DNA of 64,000 nucleotides from CAYWEM01 sp964457225 (GCA_964457225.1 CAYWEM010000001.1:432507-496506); one strand, 5' to 3'. Shown: positions 25,738 through 35,258, numbered from the stretch's first letter. A program made the numbers and translations. The notes: generated from the letters alone by a model not told the origin.

Positions 25738-27238
25738 CCGTCACCGAAACACGTTCACTCTCGTTACCCGCGGCATCCACTGCAGCCACCAGGTACAGAT
25801 ATGATTTGTTTATCTCTATGTTGTAATCAAGGTAAAGCGGGGAATCGGCCGGAACCTCCGCCAGCATAGAGATCAGCTGGTCAGACTGGTCGATTTCCCG
25901 GCGAAAAACCCGGAAAAAAACGACCTCCAGTCCTTCCGCCTCATTCTGGGGATTATCGGTCCATTCCAGCAGGTTGAAGTGATTGTTGAAAAAGCGGTTG
26001 ATCCTGATTGCGGTCAGGCGGCGGCCGGTCAGGTTGACAGGAGCCTGCAGACCGGCTCCAACGACGATGGGTTGAAACGAGGTGAAGAAGATATCCTTGG
26101 CGTTCTGGGGACCCTGTTCGTAGATGAAAAAGACGTTGTCATTGGGGCCGCCGGCGGCGATCTGGGTAAAATAGGGGTTGGCTATGGGATGAGGGAAAAA
26201 ATTCAGCGGCTGGGCCAGAAAAGTTCCGCCCGGAGGAGCGTAATTGTACTGGGCATTGAACAGGCTTCCGTAAGGCCCCAGGGAAAAGGCGACGTAACGC
26301 ACGCCGCTCCTGGTCAGGGCGATGGTCGGCAAAGTACTGTAACCACCCCGGCGCGAGGCGAAGGAACGGTCCACCCAAGCCCGGGCATTGTTGTCCCAGC
26401 GCTGGTAATATATATCCAGGATACCGTCCGGATGGTCCATCCAGACCAGGTGCATGTCACCCTTTTCATCAACCTCTATCTTGGGATGAGCCTGGGCATT
26501 ATCCAGGGGCAGGCCGTCATGCCGGGTGGTCCTGGGCAGTTCCCAGTCCCGGCCGACCTCCCGGCTGGTCCAGTATATCGAGTAATGCAGGTCCCGGCCG
26601 GGCATGTACTCGGGCCAGACCGCGTAGAATTTGCCGTCCCGGCCGTAGGTCACGTAAGACGATTCCGAGGCTGAAAACACGCCCGGGGTGTTGATGACCC
26701 TCCAGTCCGTCCAGTTGCCGTGATCGCGGTTGCGGCCCCAGACCCGGCGATGGCCGGTGTAGGAAACCACGGAAAGATTGCCGTCATCGTCACTGGCGAT
26801 GTAGGGCACTTTCAGCTCGTCAACACTGCTGTTCATGGTAAAGGGCAGTTGATCCAGGCTCCGGCCGCCGTCGGCGTGAATGGTCAGCAGGGACAGGCCG
26901 CGCAAACCCGCCGGACAGCCCATGTTGTTGACCCAGACCACGTAGACGTTGCCGGCCCGGTCAACCGCGATCGAAGCTTCCCGCGAGGGGCAGTTGCTGT
27001 TGCTCAGGTTCTCCCGCTCACTCCAGCCGTTGCGGTCGTGGCGGCGGTAATAGATATTGGCCACCGTACTGCTTTCAAACTCGGTCCAGACGACGTGAAT
27101 CACGCCCTGGCCATCCACGGCCATCCGCGGATACAGGGAAGCCCGGTTGCTATTGGAGAGATTTACCGGCGCTTCCCAGGCGGACAAGTAACAGAATGAC
27201 GACAATAAAATAATCGACAATAAAACAATACGAGGCAT
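25724..27238 (-). CDS. Secreted BNR/sialidase-fold-like protein with C-terminal Fn3-like domain
   Basis: A 504-residue exported protein with an N-terminal signal peptide (hydrophobic residues 4-18, ending near YLSAW). Repeated blades of the form A-V/I-D-x-x-G-x-V-H/Y-V-V-W (MAVDGQGVIHVVWTE, IAVDRAGNVYVVW, IEVDEKGDMHLVWMD) suggest a beta-propeller like BNR/sialidase proteins. The last 100 residues look like a fibronectin type III domain. Catalytic residues of sialidases are not evident, so a binding or structural role is as likely. ATG 27238 is preferred over an upstream TTG because CCGGAG lies at a proper distance. Confidence 0.75.
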   Translation of the reverse strand: MPRIVLLSIILLSSFCYLSAWEAPVNLSNSNRASLYPRMAVDGQGVIHVVWTEFESSTVANIYYRRHDRNGWSERENLSNSNCPSREASIAVDRAGNVYVVWVNNMGCPAGLRGLSLLTIHADGGRSLDQLPFTMNSSVDELKVPYIASDDDGNLSVVSYTGHRRVWGRNRDHGNWTDWRVINTPGVFSASESSYVTYGRDGKFYAVWPEYMPGRDLHYSIYWTSREVGRDWELPRTTRHDGLPLDNAQAHPKIEVDEKGDMHLVWMDHPDGILDIYYQRWDNNARAWVDRSFASRRGGYSTLPTIALTRSGVRYVAFSLGPYGSLFNAQYNYAPPGGTFLAQPLNFFPHPIANPYFTQIAAGGPNDNVFFIYEQGPQNAKDIFFTSFQPIVVGAGLQAPVNLTGRRLTAIRINRFFNNHFNLLEWTDNPQNEAEGLEVVFFRVFRREIDQSDQLISMLAEVPADSPLYLDYNIEINKSYLYLVAAVDAAGNESERVSVTVRRP

Positions 27239-27277
27239 TTTCAACTCCGGGTTAATTTTTGATCACTTAATATATAT

Positions 27278-27306
27278 ATTATATATTAATATTGCATGAC
27301 TGACAA
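27278..27306 (-). promoter_or_regulatory. Promoter of the BNR-like gene within an AT-rich island
   Basis: Minus strand TTGTCA (27306-27301), 17-bp spacer, perfect TATAAT (27283-27278). The surrounding 27255-27325 is strikingly A+T rich, with alternating TA, compared with the GC-rich flanks. Confidence 0.7.
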
Positions 27307-27333
27307 CAAAACCAATTAAAAGAGGTCGTGCTT

Positions 27334-27741
27334 TCAGTCTTCCATCCTGGTGGCGATGACCAGCTTTTTCACCCCGCTTTTTTTCACCCTGTCCATCACC
27401 CTGACCACCAATCCATGGGAAACCTCGCGGTCGGCCTTGAGCAATAATGCTCCGTCCTTCATCTCAGGTAAAACCCGGCGCATCCTGCTTTCCAGTTCAT
27501 CGATCGAAAGAGCCTCCTGGTTGAGAAATATACTGCCGTCGGCGCTCAGTGACAGAACGTACTCTTTCTGTTCCAGGGGATCGGAACTGCCGGCCTCGGG
27601 CAGTTCAAGCTTAATCCCAGGTTGCTCGAGAAAAGTCGAAGAAACCAGCAGGAAAATCAGCAGCAGGAAGAGGACGTCGATCAGGGAAGTGATACTGATC
27701 ATGACCCGCCTGGGTGAACGTCCGGGCAAGCGCATGTTCAA
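27334..27741 (-). CDS. exbD: ExbD/TolR-family biopolymer transport protein
   Basis: A 135-residue protein with a short cytoplasmic N-terminus, one membrane helix (ISITSLIDVLFLLLIFLLVSS) containing the conserved Asp, and a periplasmic domain. This is the ExbD/TolR layout; the helix Asp takes part in proton flow. It overlaps the ExbB gene start by four bases and is the last gene of a TonB-ExbB-ExbD operon that energises outer-membrane transport or envelope integrity. Confidence 0.92.
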   Translation of the reverse strand: MNMRLPGRSPRRVMISITSLIDVLFLLLIFLLVSSTFLEQPGIKLELPEAGSSDPLEQKEYVLSLSADGSIFLNQEALSIDELESRMRRVLPEMKDGALLLKADREVSHGLVVRVMDRVKKSGVKKLVIATRMED

Positions 27742-28367
27742 TGCTCCGTCCCGGTCGGAAACTCGGCCAGGCGTCCCAGCAGGAGGTTCAGGTACTTTTC
27801 GATTTCCAGGATCAGGGCTTCGGCCTTGCTTCCGAAATAATTGTGGGCGACCAGGGCCGGAATGCCGATGGAAAGACCGAAAATGGTGGTGATCAGGGCC
27901 TCGGATATGCCCCCTGACAAGGCGGCGGCCTGGCCCACGCCCATGACCGAAATCACGTCGAAAACCTTGAGAATGCCGACTACAGTTCCCAACAGGCCCA
28001 GCAGGGGCGCGACGGCCGCGATGGTTTCCAGGATCGGCAGGCCTTTTTCCAGTTGATGCATTTCCTGTCGTCCCTGGTCGAACAGGTTTTCCTTTACCTC
28101 CTCCCGGGAACGCGAAGTATTCGCCAGGGTCAGGCCGGCCATGCGGGCCAACGGCCCCCCAAACCGCTCACAGGCAGCCAGGGCCATGTTGATGTCAGCC
28201 CGGCCGCGCATACTTTCCAGCACGGCCACCAGTTCCGGCGCTATTATTTTACCTCGGCGCAGGGAAATCAGTTTTTCAATGACAATGGCCAGCAGGCCGA
28301 TCGAACAGAACAGCAGCGGTACCATGACAATACCGCCCTTGGTGAGAAAATCCCAGACTTGTTGCAT
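27738..28367 (-). CDS. exbB: ExbB/TolQ/MotA-family proton channel protein
   Basis: A 209-residue membrane protein with an N-terminal helix near residues 10-30 and two more near 115-140 and 155-180, the TolQ/ExbB topology. The conserved segment IAAVAPLLGLLGTVVGIL and the GISEALITTIFGLSIGIPALVAHNYF block are both present. With ExbD it forms the proton-driven motor that energises TonB. It sits between the TonB-like gene and exbD in one operon. Confidence 0.93.
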   Translation of the reverse strand: MQQVWDFLTKGGIVMVPLLFCSIGLLAIVIEKLISLRRGKIIAPELVAVLESMRGRADINMALAACERFGGPLARMAGLTLANTSRSREEVKENLFDQGRQEMHQLEKGLPILETIAAVAPLLGLLGTVVGILKVFDVISVMGVGQAAALSGGISEALITTIFGLSIGIPALVAHNYFGSKAEALILEIEKYLNLLLGRLAEFPTGTEH

Positions 28368-28379
28368 CAGTGGCCTCGC

Positions 28380-29306
28380 TTATTTGTTTACAAAATAGGA
28401 AAACCTGGCGGTGACTTCGAGATATTCCTTGGGAAAATCAAGGGGCAGGCGGCGGAAAGGGGCCGAGCCCAGCACCGCGTTGGCGCTGGTTTCCATCAGC
28501 GAGCGGTGCCCCTGGTAACCCAGGATTTGCAGGTCAGCCAGCCGCCCGTCTGGAAAAATCTTGAAGCGCAGCAGGGTGTCACCGTCGATTATGCCCAGCT
28601 TGCTGAAAGCCATGGGTGGAAAAAGATTGTTCTGGATCCTGCCTTTCAGTTCCAGCATGTAGGGAGCGAAGTCCCAGTCGTAAGTATTGAAGGAAAGACC
28701 GCCGCTGTCCCTGACCCTCGATTCCAGTTCGCGATGAGCCACTCCCGGTGAGCGGGGCATTTCCTGGAGCCGCTGCATGGGCTCCTTCTGGACAGGTACT
28801 TTCAGTTCTCCCGTTGCCGCTTCGAGTTCGCTCCGAGCGCGGGCGGCGGCATCTTCCAGCTCCGCCCGGCCGTCAGGATTACTCTGCGGATCAGCTGCCG
28901 TAAGGCCCGGCCGGGGAGGTGCTTCATGAGTCTGAAAATCACCGGCCGCGTAAGGATCCTTTCCCGGCGGTACCGGTGGAGAATCCTCCTGGTTGCGGGC
29001 CAGGGCATTACGGTCCGACAGGAAATCGGCCGGCTGGTCTTCGGGCCTGGACAGGGCATCGGGCGGTGTTTCGATCACCCGGCGCGGCAGATCTTCATCC
29101 TGCAGTTCAAGCACTATCGGAGCCAAGGGCACAGCCTGCGGCTCGTTTTTCAGGCCGATGAGCCCCAGACGGAGCGCGCCGCCCCAGATTAAAAACAGGA
29201 GCAGGTGAAGCAATAACGACAGAAGCAGAACTTTTTTCCGGGCCGCCTGTTCAGCTTCGACTTGGCGGCCGCCAGAATAGTTGAGCGAGGGTCTTTGGTT
29301 CTCCAT
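28380..29306 (-). CDS. TonB-like energy transducer
   Basis: A 308-residue protein. Residues 22-45 are a single hydrophobic anchor after a basic, charged N-terminus (AARKKVLLLSLLLHLLLFLIWGG region). A long Pro/Glu/Arg-rich spacer of about 150 residues crosses the periplasm. The last 90 residues form a TonB C-terminal domain (LKGRIQNNLFPPMAF, DGRLADLQILGYQGHRSLM, ANAVLGSAPFRRLP). TonB links the ExbB-ExbD motor to outer-membrane receptors. It heads the tonB-exbB-exbD operon. Receptor genes are not in the window. Confidence 0.87.
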   Translation of the reverse strand: MENQRPSLNYSGGRQVEAEQAARKKVLLLSLLLHLLLFLIWGGALRLGLIGLKNEPQAVPLAPIVLELQDEDLPRRVIETPPDALSRPEDQPADFLSDRNALARNQEDSPPVPPGKDPYAAGDFQTHEAPPRPGLTAADPQSNPDGRAELEDAAARARSELEAATGELKVPVQKEPMQRLQEMPRSPGVAHRELESRVRDSGGLSFNTYDWDFAPYMLELKGRIQNNLFPPMAFSKLGIIDGDTLLRFKIFPDGRLADLQILGYQGHRSLMETSANAVLGSAPFRRLPLDFPKEYLEVTARFSYFVNK

Positions 29307-29327
29307 AAAATTTTCGTCGTTTTTTCC

Positions 29328-29355
29328 ATTATATCATCTTCAGCAGGCCGGGCAA
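29328..29355 (-). promoter_or_regulatory. Promoter of the tonB-exbB-exbD operon
   Basis: Minus strand TTGCCC (29355-29350), 16-bp spacer, perfect TATAAT (29333-29328). The ATG at 29306 follows 21 bases after the -10, with GGA-rich sequence but no strong Shine-Dalgarno. Confidence 0.6.
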
Positions 29356-29433
29356 GAAAAAAGGGCGGATTGCCTGAAAACCCTCCCGGGACTGTAAACA
29401 TACTCCCATTATTCAGCGATCCTGATACTTCAC

Positions 29434-29462
29434 TTTACCGGCTTGGTTGCTTCTGGTAAAAT
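29434..29462 (+). promoter_or_regulatory. Promoter of pcm (leaderless)
   Basis: TTTACC (29434-29439), 17-bp spacer, TAAAAT (29457-29462) with extended TGG; the ATG at 29470 follows seven bases later without a ribosome-binding site. Confidence 0.65.
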
Positions 29463-29469
29463 CAAGTTC

Positions 29470-30174
29470 ATGCTTGCTCTTTTTTTTCTGCTGTTCCTGC
29501 CACCCCTGTTGGCGGCTCCCGCTGAACCGATCAGGGACTACACCTCGCTCAGGCGTGAAATGGTCGAAGCACACATCCGCGGCCGGGGAATAGTAGACCA
29601 GCGCATACTCCGGGCTTTCGACCAGGTTGAACGCCATCTGTTCGTCCCGGGAAAATACCGCCACCTAGCCTACCAGGACACCCCCCTGCCGATTGACGAA
29701 GGCCAGTCTATTTCCCAGCCTTACATCGTGGCCATCATGACCCACGTGATAGCCCCGGACGCAGCCAAGAGAATCCTGGAAATAGGCACCGGCTCCGGTT
29801 ACCAGGCGGCCATCCTGGCTGAACTGGTCAACGAGGTCTATACCATAGAAATCAACGAAAAACTTGCCGCTTCCTCAAAAAACCTGCTCTTGAAGCTGGG
29901 ATATAAAAACATCAGCTTTAAAACCGGTGACGGCTACCTGGGCTGGCCGGAACAGGCGCCTTTCGACGGCATCATCGTGACCTGCGCTCCGGACATGATT
30001 CCCCAGCCGCTGATCGATCAGCTGGCTCCGGGCGGACGCATGGTGATTCCGGTCAGGTACGCCTCCAGTGTTCAGGATCTCATCCTGATAGAAAAAACTG
30101 CTTACGGCCGACTCAAGCGCACCAACCTGATGCCGGTCCAGTTCGTCCCCCTGATCCGCGGCCGGAATGGCTGA
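29470..30174 (+). CDS. pcm: Exported protein-L-isoaspartate O-methyltransferase
   Basis: A 234-residue repair methyltransferase that methylates isoaspartyl residues using S-adenosylmethionine. The family motifs are clear: REMVEAHIRGRGIVD, ALPIDEGQSISQPYIVA-type segment, the SAM loop LEIGTGSGYQAAIL, and VTCAPDMIPQPLIDQL. The start at 29470 gives a hydrophobic N-terminus MLALFFLLFLPPLLAAPAEP, a signal peptide, so the enzyme is predicted periplasmic; E. coli Pcm is cytosolic. It is followed by the helicase gene with an 8-base overlap. Confidence 0.92.
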   Translation: MLALFFLLFLPPLLAAPAEPIRDYTSLRREMVEAHIRGRGIVDQRILRAFDQVERHLFVPGKYRHLAYQDTPLPIDEGQSISQPYIVAIMTHVIAPDAAKRILEIGTGSGYQAAILAELVNEVYTIEINEKLAASSKNLLLKLGYKNISFKTGDGYLGWPEQAPFDGIIVTCAPDMIPQPLIDQLAPGGRMVIPVRYASSVQDLILIEKTAYGRLKRTNLMPVQFVPLIRGRNG

Positions 30175-32218
30175 GCGCATCCTCGAAGAACTCAACCCCC
30201 GGCAGCGCGAAGCAGTACTCTGTTTCGACCGGCCGCTGTTGGTGGTGGCTGGAGCCGGTTCCGGCAAAACCAGGGTCATCACCCATAAAATAGCCTACCT
30301 GGCCCTGGAACGCGGCCTGCCCCCGGCCGCCATCCTGGGGGTGACCTTTACCAACAAGGCTGCAGCTGAAATGAAGAACCGCATCGAACAACTGACCGGA
30401 CTGCCGGCCCACCGTTTCCGCATCTCCACTTTTCACGCCCTGGGTCTGCGCCTGTTGCGTGAAAACGCTCTCCAGGCCGGATTCGGCCCTGACTGGGAAG
30501 TAATGGACGATGCCGAGCAGAAGAGATTTTTCACCGACCTGGAAAAGAACCTCAATTCATGGCCCCGGGAACTGAAAAGTGAGGAAGTAAGGCGCAAAAT
30601 CAACCTGGCCAAGATGAAGGGATTCTTTGCCAACAACCCGGAAGCACTGCGCAGCTGCGGTTTTTCCCTGGCCGAGAGGGATATTTACGGCAAGTATCAC
30701 GAATGGCAGAAGGAACGCCGGCTCTGGGATTACGAAGACCTGATATCCCTGCCCGTTCAATTACTGACAATCCGGGAAGAACTGCGACTTCACTACCGCG
30801 CCCTTTTTCGTTACCTGGTTATCGATGAATTCCAGGACACCAATCCCAACCAGTACGAACTGATCCGCCTGCTGGTGGACCCGGAAGCAGGAGCGGTGAC
30901 CGCGGTCGGTGACGACGACCAGTCGGTTTACTCCTGGCGGGGAGCCGAGCCGCGCTTCCTGCTCGAATTTGAAAAAGATTTCCCCAAGGCCCTGATAATA
31001 AAGCTTGAACAGAATTACCGCTCCACGGCCAGGATTATCGCCTTCGCCAACCAGGTCATTTCCCGCAACCGGCAGCGCCGGCCGAAAAACATGTGGACCG
31101 AAGCCCAGCCCGGAGCCCCGGTCTTCCTTTTTAAAAGCCGCAGCAAGGAGGAGGAAGCCGCAGCCGCGGCCGACCTGGTTGAAAACCTTCTGCAGCGCTT
31201 CCCGGAATGGCAGCCCATCCTGTTGCTCTACCGCATTCACGCCCAGTCACTGGCCTTTGAGAATGAATTCCGGTCCCGCGGTATCCCAGTCCAGATTCTC
31301 AAGGGTCTCAGCTTTTTCGAGCGCCGGGAAATAAAGGACAGCATGGCCATGCTGCGCCTGGCCCTGAACCCGGCTGACGATTATTCCTTCACCAGGGTCT
31401 GTGATGCCCTGCCGCTGGGCATCGGTCCCAAGACCCTGGCCGCTCTGAAAAGTACAGCCGCGGCCCAGGGGACATCCATGCTGGAAAGCTACCTGGCCAG
31501 GCCGACCCGGAACGAAGATACTTTCTTTCACCGGCTGGCCGCGGGGCTGGCGGATTTCAATACCCGCAAACTCAGTGATATTTTCAGGCGGGTCCTTGGC
31601 TTTTCCGAATACCTCGACCTGCTGGAATCAAAGAACGAAACGGAAAGACTGCTGAACATCGAGGAACTGCAGGAATTTATCTCCAGGTGGGAAACGGAAC
31701 ATCCGGAAGAACCTTTTCAGCACCTCATGGACAGCCTGGCCCTGAACGCCCCTTCCGGGAAAAGCAATCATCGTGGTCCGGTCTTCCTGGCCTCAATGCA
31801 CAATGCCAAGGGACTGGAATTCCCGGTCGTCATCGCGGTCGGCATAAATCACCAGTACATGCCTTTTTTCCTGAGCCGCGACCTGGATCAGCTGGAAGAA
31901 GAAAGAAGGCTTTTTTACGTGGCAGCCACCCGGGCCAGGAATCTGCTGGTGCTTTCCAGTGGTTCACCCCACATTTCCCCCTTCCTGGGACAGATCGCCG
32001 ACAATTACTACTTCAGCGCATCCGGAGTCGGCGATGTAATCAGGGAGCTGGGGGCCGGCGATGAAACAGCTGAAAAACCTGGACTGGCTGTACTTCACCC
32101 GGTTTTCGGCCCCGGCCGGGTTCTGGAAAAGCTGGGAGAAAAAAAGTACCTGATCGAATTTCAGGAGCGGGGACTGAAAACCATTGATGCTGCTGTGGTG
32201 CCGGTGGAGTTCCTTTAA
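30167..32218 (+). CDS. UvrD/PcrA-type superfamily I DNA helicase
   Basis: A 683-residue ATP-dependent 3'-5' DNA helicase. Motifs: NPRQREAV Q motif, I AGAGSGKTRV, Ia TFTNKAAAEM, II VIDEFQDTN, III VGDDDQSVYSWRGA, IV LEQNYRST, V MHNAKGLEFP, VI RRLFYVAATRAR. The C-terminus ends in a small beta domain (HPVFGPGRVLEKLGEKKY) typical of PcrA/UvrD, which contacts RNA polymerase in known proteins. Roles are repair and clearing of protein or stalled polymerase from DNA. It overlaps pcm by eight bases. Confidence 0.94.
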   Translation: MAERILEELNPRQREAVLCFDRPLLVVAGAGSGKTRVITHKIAYLALERGLPPAAILGVTFTNKAAAEMKNRIEQLTGLPAHRFRISTFHALGLRLLRENALQAGFGPDWEVMDDAEQKRFFTDLEKNLNSWPRELKSEEVRRKINLAKMKGFFANNPEALRSCGFSLAERDIYGKYHEWQKERRLWDYEDLISLPVQLLTIREELRLHYRALFRYLVIDEFQDTNPNQYELIRLLVDPEAGAVTAVGDDDQSVYSWRGAEPRFLLEFEKDFPKALIIKLEQNYRSTARIIAFANQVISRNRQRRPKNMWTEAQPGAPVFLFKSRSKEEEAAAAADLVENLLQRFPEWQPILLLYRIHAQSLAFENEFRSRGIPVQILKGLSFFERREIKDSMAMLRLALNPADDYSFTRVCDALPLGIGPKTLAALKSTAAAQGTSMLESYLARPTRNEDTFFHRLAAGLADFNTRKLSDIFRRVLGFSEYLDLLESKNETERLLNIEELQEFISRWETEHPEEPFQHLMDSLALNAPSGKSNHRGPVFLASMHNAKGLEFPVVIAVGINHQYMPFFLSRDLDQLEEERRLFYVAATRARNLLVLSSGSPHISPFLGQIADNYYFSASGVGDVIRELGAGDETAEKPGLAVLHPVFGPGRVLEKLGEKKYLIEFQERGLKTIDAAVVPVEFL

Positions 32219-32239
32219 AACAACTTTTATCCGGAATAA

Positions 32240-34612
32240 TCAGCGCTGGATGACCGGGGCGAATTTCGGCTGCAGGCGCAGACTGACGATGGCCTGTTTT
32301 TCACTGAAACTGAATTCCTGACTGGCTCCGCGCATCACCAGGTCAATTTTCAATACCTGGCGGTTACTCAAGACTATTTCGGCCTGCAGGGGAAAAATGT
32401 AATCCGTATCCTTCTGGATTATGTTCAACCTGGCCTGGTTGCCGTTGATCTCGATCCTGGTGGATATTTCCGGCAGGCGCCGGGAATAGATCCAGTCGCG
32501 GAAAAACTTGGCGATTTCCGGATCCCCGGAACTGAAGTGATCGGTGAACTGCCTGGAACTGATGTTCTGGTAGCGCCGGCCGGCCAGCAGCGACTGCACC
32601 CGGGCCTGGAACTCAGCCGGACCCAGCAGTTCACGCAGCATCATCAATACCAGGGCCGACTTGTTGTACACCACGCTCTGGTAAAGCTCCAGGTTGTCTT
32701 CCAGGTTGGCAATGCGCAGGCCGTAAATCGGGGGACCGGCCTGGCTGTCCCTGACGACCCCCCGGCGTACCCGGCGCAGTAGTGAATCGAAGCGGGCCGC
32801 CGGCCATATAGCCTCCAGGTAGCTGAGGACCGCAAACTGGGCCATGCCTTCGGTTATCCAGACATCACGGTATGAATCCCAGGAGACCAGGCCTCCCCAC
32901 CACTGGTGAGCCAGCTCGTGCACCAGGTATTCATCACGAGTCCCGGAAAACACCACCGGACTGGTTATACTCAGGTTTCTCTTCTGGGCCGGGTCCACGT
33001 TGAGCAGTACGAAGCCCTGCAGACTGCTGCCTCCTTCCTGGTAAAATCGCCGCAGCAGCAGGTTTACTTCCGGAACGTCCAGCATGCCGAACAAATCGAT
33101 CAGAAAGTCAAAACCGGACTTCATTTCACCGACATTCAGATAGGAATGGTACTTGAAATCACGGGCGCAGTAGATTTTCAAAGGAATCCTGCTCTTCAGC
33201 TCGCGGGCCAGGTGAAAAGAACCGCTGACCAGGGAAAACCCCTTACTGCCAGGACTTCTGAACTGGCTGACCAGTCGCTTGTCTTCGATACGCTGATCGA
33301 TCAGCTGGCCACTGGCCAGCACCTGCATGCCGTAGGGCACGGAAACGGTCACCTGGCTCTTGAAAAAGCCTATGCCAGGATTGGGGTAAAAATTCTGGTG
33401 CCGGGAAAGAAAATAGAATTCATCGATCTTGCGCCCCAGGATTTCAGGAGTGGCGTAAACCGGGAACTCAGAGTACTGGTTGTCTTCCCTGGCCCGCCCC
33501 CTATAATAAAAGGCAATACGATCCTGCTCGGGTCCCCGCACGAAATAGCGATCGTCCTTGCGAAAGAGATTGTAGGCGCTTTTCTCCCCACCCAGCACGG
33601 CGCTGATGGAAAGCTCCTCGTCCAGGAACAGGGTCTGCTGGGCCGAGGCCCGGTCGAAGGTCAGGGAAGCAGTTCCGGCCAGGCTCTGATCAAACGGATT
33701 GTAGTGCAGGTTAAGAGAAAGCCTCTCCAGTTGCAGTGGTGAACCGAAGCGCAGTTTAGGGCCGGATTGGGCATTGTAACTCAAAATGATCTTGCTGCCC
33801 TGGGACTGGGTCAGCCTGGTGTCGGGAGTGTTGACCGGGTTGAAATCGTAAAGAAAATATGATCTCTTGGTGTCTTCAAAAAAAACCAGGTTGGCATCGG
33901 ACCCGGCTGAAAGATACCAGTATTCCTTGAAATCTTCCTGGAAAACACCGAAGTAATCCTGAACATAACGCAAAAGCGGCAGTAACAGCATCAGGTCGTC
34001 TTCCGGGGGCTCTTCCGCCGGCCCCAGGGCGGGCGGGCGGGTGTTGTCGGCCAGCAGGAAAACCCCCCACTGATTGTCCCGGGAAAAGCTGTCACCGCGG
34101 TAGCGGCGTTGCAGGGTCAGGCGCTCTTCTTCATCCTCGGGACTGATGAAAAAATTCCAGCGGCCGATGAAGAACCAGGGGCGGCCGGCCGGCTGCGGTT
34201 CGTACAGATAACCATCCTGCAGGGTGATCCGGGCATCCCCCACCGCGAATGAGTAGTTTTTCAGGCGATACCTGAGGAAGGATGAAAAAAAGTGAAAAGG
34301 CTTGATCTGGTTGGCGATGCTCAGGGAATGGTAAAACCCTTCTTTCCGGCTGAAGAAGATATTGCCGGTTTCGGCATAGGTGCTGAACTTAACCTGGTAA
34401 AAAAGTGTTTCCGGCCCCTGGGCCTCGAGGACTATTTTACCGGCATCGGCCAGGTAATTGCGTAAAACCAGGTGGCTGTCATCGGAAAACACGTCTTCCA
34501 GAGCAGGCCAGTTCTTTTCCAGGATCAATTTTTCCAAATCCTCCGCCGCCTGCAGGGAGCCTCCGGCCAGCAGCAGAGCCAGGAACAACAACAGCAGTTT
34601 TCCGGTTTTCAC
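32240..34612 (-). CDS. Secreted M1-family metallopeptidase
   Basis: A 790-residue exported protein. GTG at 34612 is chosen because it opens a clean signal peptide (VKTGKLLLLFLALLLAGG, cleaved near LQA); an upstream TTG adds seven unlikely residues. The C-terminal half has the M1 gluzincin signature HELAHQWW (His565, Glu566, His569) with the third ligand Glu588 in WITEG, exactly 18 residues later. The N-terminal 400 residues are beta-rich and poorly conserved. No clear GAMEN exopeptidase motif is seen, so aminopeptidase activity is uncertain. Confidence 0.85.
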   Translation of the reverse strand: MKTGKLLLLFLALLLAGGSLQAAEDLEKLILEKNWPALEDVFSDDSHLVLRNYLADAGKIVLEAQGPETLFYQVKFSTYAETGNIFFSRKEGFYHSLSIANQIKPFHFFSSFLRYRLKNYSFAVGDARITLQDGYLYEPQPAGRPWFFIGRWNFFISPEDEEERLTLQRRYRGDSFSRDNQWGVFLLADNTRPPALGPAEEPPEDDLMLLLPLLRYVQDYFGVFQEDFKEYWYLSAGSDANLVFFEDTKRSYFLYDFNPVNTPDTRLTQSQGSKIILSYNAQSGPKLRFGSPLQLERLSLNLHYNPFDQSLAGTASLTFDRASAQQTLFLDEELSISAVLGGEKSAYNLFRKDDRYFVRGPEQDRIAFYYRGRAREDNQYSEFPVYATPEILGRKIDEFYFLSRHQNFYPNPGIGFFKSQVTVSVPYGMQVLASGQLIDQRIEDKRLVSQFRSPGSKGFSLVSGSFHLARELKSRIPLKIYCARDFKYHSYLNVGEMKSGFDFLIDLFGMLDVPEVNLLLRRFYQEGGSSLQGFVLLNVDPAQKRNLSITSPVVFSGTRDEYLVHELAHQWWGGLVSWDSYRDVWITEGMAQFAVLSYLEAIWPAARFDSLLRRVRRGVVRDSQAGPPIYGLRIANLEDNLELYQSVVYNKSALVLMMLRELLGPAEFQARVQSLLAGRRYQNISSRQFTDHFSSGDPEIAKFFRDWIYSRRLPEISTRIEINGNQARLNIIQKDTDYIFPLQAEIVLSNRQVLKIDLVMRGASQEFSFSEKQAIVSLRLQPKFAPVIQR

Positions 34613-34694
34613 GATACGACAATGGTAATACAAATGAAATCATTTTTCCATAAGCGGCAAAAAACACGGCCAGGGCAAAACCCAGCTGTAAGTT

Positions 34695-35258
34695 TTATTT
34701 ATTTACTCTTTCGATGTAGGAACCATCCCTGGTGTCGACCTTGATCCGGTTGCCCGGTTCGATGAAGGAAGGTACCTGCACCTCCAGGCCGTTTTCCAGC
34801 AGTGCCGGCTTGTAAGAAGCCTGAACAGTAGCTCCCTTGATGCTCTTTTCAGTCTCGCTGACCGTGAACTCCATGGTCAGCGGCGGAATCAGGTTCATCG
34901 GCTGGCCGCGAAAGGATTCCAGGGCATAAGTTATATTCTCCTGCAGGTAATAGATTTTTTCTTCCAGGAAATCATGATCCAGGCTTATCTGTTCGTAGCT
35001 TTCGTTGTCCATGAAAATGTAGTGGTCACCGTCATGGTAGGAGTAAAACACCTGCCGAGTCTCCAGCACCACCCGCTCGACCCGTTCATTGGAACGAAAA
35101 CGGTGGTTACGGATGGTCAGGTCGTTGAGATCGCGGATCTTGGTCTGGACCACGGCATTGCCCTTGCCGGGGGTGACGTGCTCCATGTCCTCGACCCGGA
35201 ACAGCTTGTCGTTCAATTGAATGATCATTCCCTTTCTGATCTGGGTGGCGTTAATCAT
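34695..35258 (-). CDS. efp: Elongation factor P
   Basis: A 187-residue translation factor that relieves ribosome stalling at consecutive prolines. Domain I starts MINATQIRKGMIIQLNDKLF, and the loop TPGKGNAVVQ carries the modifiable lysine at position 32. The other two OB-type domains follow, ending with IEPGNRIKVDTRDGSYIERV. The tip is Lys, consistent with lysylation or no modification. Modification enzymes (EpmA, EarP, YmfI) are not in the window. Its start overlaps the upstream metalloprotein gene by eight bases. Confidence 0.97.
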   Translation of the reverse strand: MINATQIRKGMIIQLNDKLFRVEDMEHVTPGKGNAVVQTKIRDLNDLTIRNHRFRSNERVERVVLETRQVFYSYHDGDHYIFMDNESYEQISLDHDFLEEKIYYLQENITYALESFRGQPMNLIPPLTMEFTVSETEKSIKGATVQASYKPALLENGLEVQVPSFIEPGNRIKVDTRDGSYIERVNK

